24,956 nucleotides of DNA. Source: an uncultured Oscillospiraceae bacterium. Lineage in GTDB: Bacteria > Bacillota_A > Clostridia > Oscillospirales > Oscillospiraceae. Position 1 is the stretch's first letter, and the number at the start of each line of letters is the position of its first letter. The stretch covers positions 1-24,956 of the forward strand of contig CAKTGD010000005.1 of assembly GCA_934561335.1 (NCBI GenBank). The letters are read 5' to 3'. Below, in pieces: positions 22,039 through 24,956 of the stretch. The notes under the pieces are model-generated. The model saw only the letters and a program-made list of their open reading frames with translations, was not told where the DNA came from and did no database searches. A program made the position numbers and the translations under genes.

Positions 22039-22242
22039 ATGAAGGAAGGAATCCATCCCAATTATCAGCAGACTACTATCAAATGCGCCTGCGGTAATGT
22101 GATTGAGACAGGTTCTACGAAGAAGGATATTCGCGTGGAAGTCTGCTCTAAGTGTCACCCGTTCTTCACCGGCAAGCAGAAGCTTGTCGATACCGGCGGA
22201 CGCGTTGCCAAGTTCAACAAGCGTTTCGGCCTGGAGGGCTAA
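22039..22242 (+). CDS. rpmE: 50S ribosomal protein L31, zinc-binding type
   Basis: L31 (67 residues) bridges the large and small ribosomal subunits. This copy is the C+ form: C16, C18, C36 and C39 (KCACGN and VCSKCHPF) make a zinc site, so it serves when zinc is plentiful and could be replaced by a cysteine-free paralogue under limitation. The rest fits the family ([10 protein letters not shown] at the start, [13 protein letters not shown] at the end). The ribosome site AAGGGGTGA lies about 11 bases upstream of the ATG, slightly long. It is a single-gene unit between its own promoter and a strong terminator. Confidence 0.98.
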   Translation: MKEGIHPNYQQTTIKCACGNVIETGSTKKDIRVEVCSKCHPFFTGKQKLVDTGGRVAKFNKRFGLEG

Positions 22243-22256
22243 CAGGACACATAAAA

Positions 22257-22287
22257 GGTCTGCATCTGTGGATGCAGACCTTTTTTT
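22257..22287 (+). terminator. Intrinsic terminator after rpmE
   Basis: A perfect 10-base stem (22257-22266 with 22271-22280), loop TGTG and seven T. The hflX promoter begins three bases after it. Confidence 0.96.
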
Positions 22288-22289
22288 CG

Positions 22290-22318
22290 TTTACAACCGG
22301 CGAAAAACCGTATATAAT
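22290..22318 (+). promoter_or_regulatory. Sigma-A promoter for hflX-yigZ
   Basis: TTTACA (22290-22295), a 17-base spacer and a consensus TATAAT (22313-22318). Transcription would start near 22325 with a leader of about 23 bases. Confidence 0.75.
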
Positions 22319-22347
22319 AGGAAAAAATTCTTTGTACCGAGGGCATT

Positions 22348-23652
22348 ATGGAACGTAAAACACTGGAAAATAACGAAAAATCCCGGGATCATGCGGTGCT
22401 GGTGGGCCTGCGCTCACCGGTGCTGGCGGAGGACAGTGCCGATGAGGAGAGCCTGATGGAGCTTTCCGAGCTGGTGGATACGGCGGGCGGCGATACGGCG
22501 GGCATCATCCTGCAAAGCCGTGAGAAGCCGGACCCCCACAGCTTCATCGGCGAGGGCAAGGTAGAGGAGGTCAAGCGCATGGTGGACAATGAACAGGCCA
22601 CCATGGTGATTTTCGATAACGAGCTTTCTCCCTCGCAGATTCGCGTGCTGACTGAGCTGCTGGGCGTACAGGTCATCGACCGCAGCGGCCTGATTCTGGA
22701 TATTTTTGCCCAGCGGGCGCGGACGAAGGAGGGCTGCCTGCAAGTAGAACTGGCCCAGTACCAGTACCTTCTGCCCCGTCTGATCGGCATGTGGAGCCAT
22801 CTGGAGCGTCAGGGCGGCACCGGCGGCTCCCCCATCGGCACCAAAGGCCCCGGCGAGACCCAGCTGGAGACGGACCGCCGCCATATCCGCCGCAAGATCG
22901 ACAAGCTGAAGGACGAGCTGGAGGAGGTGCGCCGCGTCCGCGCCACCCAGCGCCAGCGCCGCAGCAAGAACGAGATCCCGGTGGTGGCCATTGTGGGCTA
23001 CACCAATGCCGGCAAGTCCACGCTGCTTAACGCCATCACCGGCTCGGATATCCCGGCCAATAACCGCCTGTTCGACACGCTGGATACCACCACCCGCCTT
23101 TTGACGGTCAGCGATACGCTGGACGTGGTGATTTCTGACACGGTGGGCTTTATCCGCAAGCTGCCCCACCAACTGGTGGAGGCCTTCAAGGCCACGCTGG
23201 AGGAGCTGGAATATGCCGACCTGCTGCTGCATGTCATCGATTCATCCAATGTGCAGTGGCGTCAACAGGCGCAGACGGTGGACAGCCTGATTCACGAGCT
23301 GGGCGCCGATACCATCCCCTGCATCCGGGTGTATAACAAGTCCGACCTCAGCTTCCCCCATGAGCGGGCGAAAGAAGAGGACGCGGTGGCCATCTCTGCC
23401 AAAACCGGCGAGGGGATTCCCCAGCTGCTGGCGCTGATCGACAGAAAGCTGGACAAGGGCACCCGGCGTGTAACGCTGCACCTGCCGTATGATAAAGCCG
23501 GCGCGCTGGACAGCCTGTACCGTGAGGCTAAGGTGGAAAGCGTAGAATACGGCGCCACGGTGGACGTGGTGGCGGTGTGCAATCCCCGCCTGCTGGGGCA
23601 GCTGAAGGAGTATGTGGAAGGCTGGCAGCCACCTAAGGAGGACTGGGAATGA
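22348..23652 (+). CDS. hflX: GTPase HflX, ribosome splitting/rescue factor
   Basis: HflX (434 residues) is a translational GTPase that splits stalled 70S ribosomes, notably after heat or antibiotic stress. The N-terminal HflX domain carries HSFIGEGKVEEV (64-75) and DNELSPSQIRVL (90-101). It is followed by the glycine-rich RQGGTGGSPIGTKGPGETQLE block and a coiled helix rich in Arg (RRKIDKLKDELEEVRR). The G domain shows GYTNAGKS (217-224), DTVG (264-267) and NKSD (330-333). GAGGG precedes ATG 22348. The stop overlaps the next start by four bases (ATGA), so yigZ is coupled. An HflX of this type can also give low-level resistance to drugs that stall ribosomes; that is family knowledge only. Confidence 0.96.
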   Translation: MERKTLENNEKSRDHAVLVGLRSPVLAEDSADEESLMELSELVDTAGGDTAGIILQSREKPDPHSFIGEGKVEEVKRMVDNEQATMVIFDNELSPSQIRVLTELLGVQVIDRSGLILDIFAQRARTKEGCLQVELAQYQYLLPRLIGMWSHLERQGGTGGSPIGTKGPGETQLETDRRHIRRKIDKLKDELEEVRRVRATQRQRRSKNEIPVVAIVGYTNAGKSTLLNAITGSDIPANNRLFDTLDTTTRLLTVSDTLDVVISDTVGFIRKLPHQLVEAFKATLEELEYADLLLHVIDSSNVQWRQQAQTVDSLIHELGADTIPCIRVYNKSDLSFPHERAKEEDAVAISAKTGEGIPQLLALIDRKLDKGTRRVTLHLPYDKAGALDSLYREAKVESVEYGATVDVVAVCNPRLLGQLKEYVEGWQPPKEDWE

Positions 23653-24281
23653 GCGGGTTTCGCATACCTTTTCAGGCGGCGGAAAGCGAATTCACGGAAA
23701 AGCGCTCCCGTTTTATTGGTTATGTGCAGCCTGTAGAAACGGAAGAGGAGGCACGGGCCTTTATCGCCCGGATCAAAAAGCAGCACTATGATGCACGGCA
23801 CAACTGCTGGTGCTATCTCATCGGCGAGAGCACCGTCCGCTATAGCGACGACGGCGAGCCGCAGGGCACGGCGGGACAGCCTATGCTCAATGTATTCCAG
23901 CGGGAGGGCGTGACCAACGCGGTGTGTGTGGTGACCCGTTATTTCGGCGGTATCCTGCTGGGAGCGGGAGGGCTGACCCGCGCCTACTCCAAGGGGGCGC
24001 GTGATGCCCTGTCCGTGGCGGGCGTGGCGGAAATGGGGGCGTGGGCGCGGCTGCGGGTGCCCTGCACCTATGCGCTGTTTGAGCGGGTCAAGCTGGAGAT
24101 CGAGAGCTGCGGCGGCGTTGTGGATGATGTACAGTACGCGGCGGACGTAGCGTTGACCGTTTCGCTTCCGGCAGAGCGGAGGGAGAAGCTCTGCCGGTGC
24201 CTGACAGAGCTTTCCGCCGGTGCCATTTCGGTGGAGCTGCTGGCGGAGGAATATCGTCCCGGCCCGCGAGTGGACATATAA
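23649..24281 (+). CDS. yigZ: YigZ/IMPACT family protein (UPF0029)
   Basis: This 210-residue protein has the IMPACT N-terminal fold at residues about 18-125, with SRFIGYVQPVETEEEA, then YSDDGEPQGTAGQPML and VVTRYFGGILLGAGGLTRAYSKGARDAL, the diagnostic blocks. A second small domain (DUF1949-like, about 135-205) follows. Eukaryotic IMPACT modulates GCN1/GCN2 signalling. The bacterial proteins are not well characterised, although the second domain resembles part of elongation factor G, which fits its pairing with the ribosome GTPase HflX here. The start overlaps the hflX stop in an ATGA, fixing it. A terminator and a small tandem repeat follow. Confidence 0.94.
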   Translation: MSGFRIPFQAAESEFTEKRSRFIGYVQPVETEEEARAFIARIKKQHYDARHNCWCYLIGESTVRYSDDGEPQGTAGQPMLNVFQREGVTNAVCVVTRYFGGILLGAGGLTRAYSKGARDALSVAGVAEMGAWARLRVPCTYALFERVKLEIESCGGVVDDVQYAADVALTVSLPAERREKLCRCLTELSAGAISVELLAEEYRPGPRVDI

Positions 24282-24286
24282 AACAG

Positions 24287-24310
24287 ACAATATACGCAAC
24301 AATATACGCA
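24287..24310. repeat. Two tandem copies of a 12-base unit
   Basis: ACAATATACGCA occurs twice in a row, perfectly, between the yigZ stop and its terminator. This is probably a recent slippage duplication in noncoding sequence. Confidence 0.9.
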
Positions 24311-24314
24311 AAAA

Positions 24315-24343
24315 GAGACCGTCCCCGGGACGGTCTCTTTTTT
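24315..24343. terminator. Bidirectional terminator between yigZ and the DtxR-like gene
   Basis: A 10-base perfect stem (24315-24324 with 24328-24337), a tight 3-base loop, A before and six T after. The T run overlaps the stop codon of the minus-strand gene. Confidence 0.93.
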
Positions 24344-24719
24344 ATTTCTCTCGCTTGCCCAGCTGGGCGTGGCGCTTGATGGCCTGAAACGATTCATCGC
24401 TGATGATATGCTCCATCTTGCAGGCGTCCTCGGCGGCGATGTCAGGCGATACGCCCAGACGCACCAGAAACTGTGTCAGCAGCGTATGGCGCTCATAGAT
24501 GGTTTCGGCCACCTCGCGGCCCGGCTCCAGCAGCGTAATGTAGCCGTTCTCGTCCACCTTGATATAGCCGCCGCTTTTCAGAAGACCCATGGCCCGGCTG
24601 ACGCTGGGCTTGGAATACCCCATATATTCGCCCACGTCGATGGCGCGAACGTGAGGCGAGCGACTGGTAAGCACCAGAATGGTTTCCAGATACATCTCGC
24701 CGGATTCCTGCAAATGCAT
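24342..24719 (-). CDS. DtxR-family metal-dependent regulator
   Basis: This 125-residue repressor has a winged helix-turn-helix at residues about 8-65 (IDVGEYMGYSKPSVSRAMGLLKSGGYI) and a metal-binding/dimerisation domain from about 66. Primary-site ligands read M9, C100, E103 and H104 (SGEMYLE and DACKMEH), matching the Met-Cys-Glu-His set of iron-sensing DtxR rather than the Asp-Glu set of manganese-sensing MntR. H78 is kept, but the other ancillary ligands are replaced. There is no SH3-like C-terminal domain. AAGGAGTGATC precedes the ATG at 24719; the 13-codon extension upstream is rejected because it covers the ribosome site. No feo or other iron-transport genes are in view, so the regulon is unknown. 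Confidence 0.9.
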   Translation of the reverse strand: MHLQESGEMYLETILVLTSRSPHVRAIDVGEYMGYSKPSVSRAMGLLKSGGYIKVDENGYITLLEPGREVAETIYERHTLLTQFLVRLGVSPDIAAEDACKMEHIISDESFQAIKRHAQLGKREK

Positions 24720-24748
24720 GTGATCACTCCTTGCCTGTATTCCCTGCC

Positions 24749-24777
24749 AGTATAACACAGCCGTGGCCTACATGCAA
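24749..24777 (-). promoter_or_regulatory. Sigma-A promoter for the DtxR-like gene
   Basis: On the minus strand TTGCAT (24777-24772), a 17-base spacer and TATACT (24754-24749), with a TGn extended -10 (TGT). An imperfect dyad overlaps its -35 region. Confidence 0.68.
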
Positions 24778-24797
24778 GTTACGTTTTGCTAACTGCA
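24774..24797. repeat. Imperfect dyad upstream of the DtxR-like gene
   Basis: AGTTA (24777-24781) and TAACT (24790-24794) are separated by 8 bases, and flanking TGC/GCA extend the symmetry with a one-base offset. It lies between the metK stop and the promoter and overlaps its -35. It could be an autoregulatory operator or a weak hairpin after metK; there is no T tract. Confidence 0.35.
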
Positions 24798-24800
24798 AAA

Positions 24801-24956
24801 TTACATGCCCAGCGCGGCCTTCAGCGCCTCCGCGCGGTCGGTCTTTTCCCATGCCACATTCAGATCCTCGCGGCCCATGTGGCCGTAGGCGGCCAGCTGG
24901 CGGTAGATGGGACGGCGCAGATCCAGATCACGGATGATAGCGGTGGGGCGCAGGTC
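24801..24956 (-). CDS. metK: S-adenosylmethionine synthetase, C-terminal fragment
   Basis: The last 51 residues of MetK are present; the gene enters from the right edge and stops at 24801. The peptide contains the typical C-terminal [20 protein letters not shown], then [11 protein letters not shown] and [14 protein letters not shown]. MetK makes S-adenosylmethionine from methionine and ATP as a homotetramer in the cytoplasm. RlmH in this window is one user of that product. No clear terminator separates it from the DtxR-like gene on the same strand, so some readthrough is possible. The catalytic N-terminal and middle domains are outside the window. Confidence 0.95.
   Translation of the reverse strand, partial: DLRPTAIIRDLDLRRPIYRQLAAYGHMGREDLNVAWEKTDRAEALKAALGM

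Overview
The window looks like a chromosomal segment from a GC-rich, Gram-positive anaerobe of the class Clostridia, most likely an Oscillospiraceae-type gut bacterium. This is inferred from the AddAB-type recombination nuclease (the Firmicutes alternative to RecBCD), a YtvI-like sporulation membrane protein, an UPF0735/PheB ACT protein, consensus sigma-A promoters with strong AGGAGG-type ribosome sites, and GC-rich third codon positions. I saw no rRNA, tRNA, transposon, phage gene or CRISPR array. Most of the window is ordinary housekeeping sequence.

Layout, left to right. (1) 1-1243, minus strand: ytvI-like AI-2E family permease, then the start of an EamA/DMT transporter running off the left edge. 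(2) 1309-1746: pheB-like ACT protein, convergent across a bidirectional terminator with cca (CCA-adding enzyme, minus, 1824-3140). (3) 3279-5211: murC and a YbaK/ProX-type tRNA-editing deacylase, divergent from cca through two overlapping promoters that share one palindromic -10 box. (4) 5308-6753, minus: TrkH potassium channel subunit. (5) 7080-11057: murA (TTG start, long structured leader), terminator-like hairpin, then the rlmH - DUF2007 - pgcA operon. (6) 11101-12321: a metal-handling locus, described below. (7) 12379-14265: htpG (Hsp90), convergent with a lipoprotein of unknown function (minus). (8) 15099-21939: addB-addA, overlapping by 14 bases. (9) 22039-24281: rpmE (zinc-type L31), then hflX-yigZ. 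(10) 24342-24956, minus: a small DtxR-type metalloregulator and the C-terminal end of metK at the right edge.

The most interesting part is 11101-12321. A CsoR/RcnR-family repressor with an intact Cys-His-Cys copper-type fingerprint carries an unusual His-rich N-terminal extension (8 His in its first 22 residues). Divergent from it is a 105-residue protein whose first 43 residues contain 18 His and which shares the motif DGTTHTH with the repressor. A CooT-type nickel-binding protein follows two bases after that gene. The repressor, an unknown 58-residue single-pass membrane protein and htpG point the same way with no obvious separate htpG promoter, so a metal sensor may also control an Hsp90 chaperone. 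Promoters for both arms face away from a short AT-rich inverted repeat that could be an operator.

Functionally, murA and murC cover two cytoplasmic steps of peptidoglycan precursor synthesis and pgcA supplies glucose-1-phosphate. rlmH, rpmE, hflX, cca and the ProX-like protein serve the ribosome and tRNA. addAB serves double-strand break repair. Two separate metal sensors (CsoR-like and DtxR-like) lie within 13 kb. Nearly every transcription unit has a readable sigma-A promoter and a strong intrinsic terminator, several of them bidirectional.
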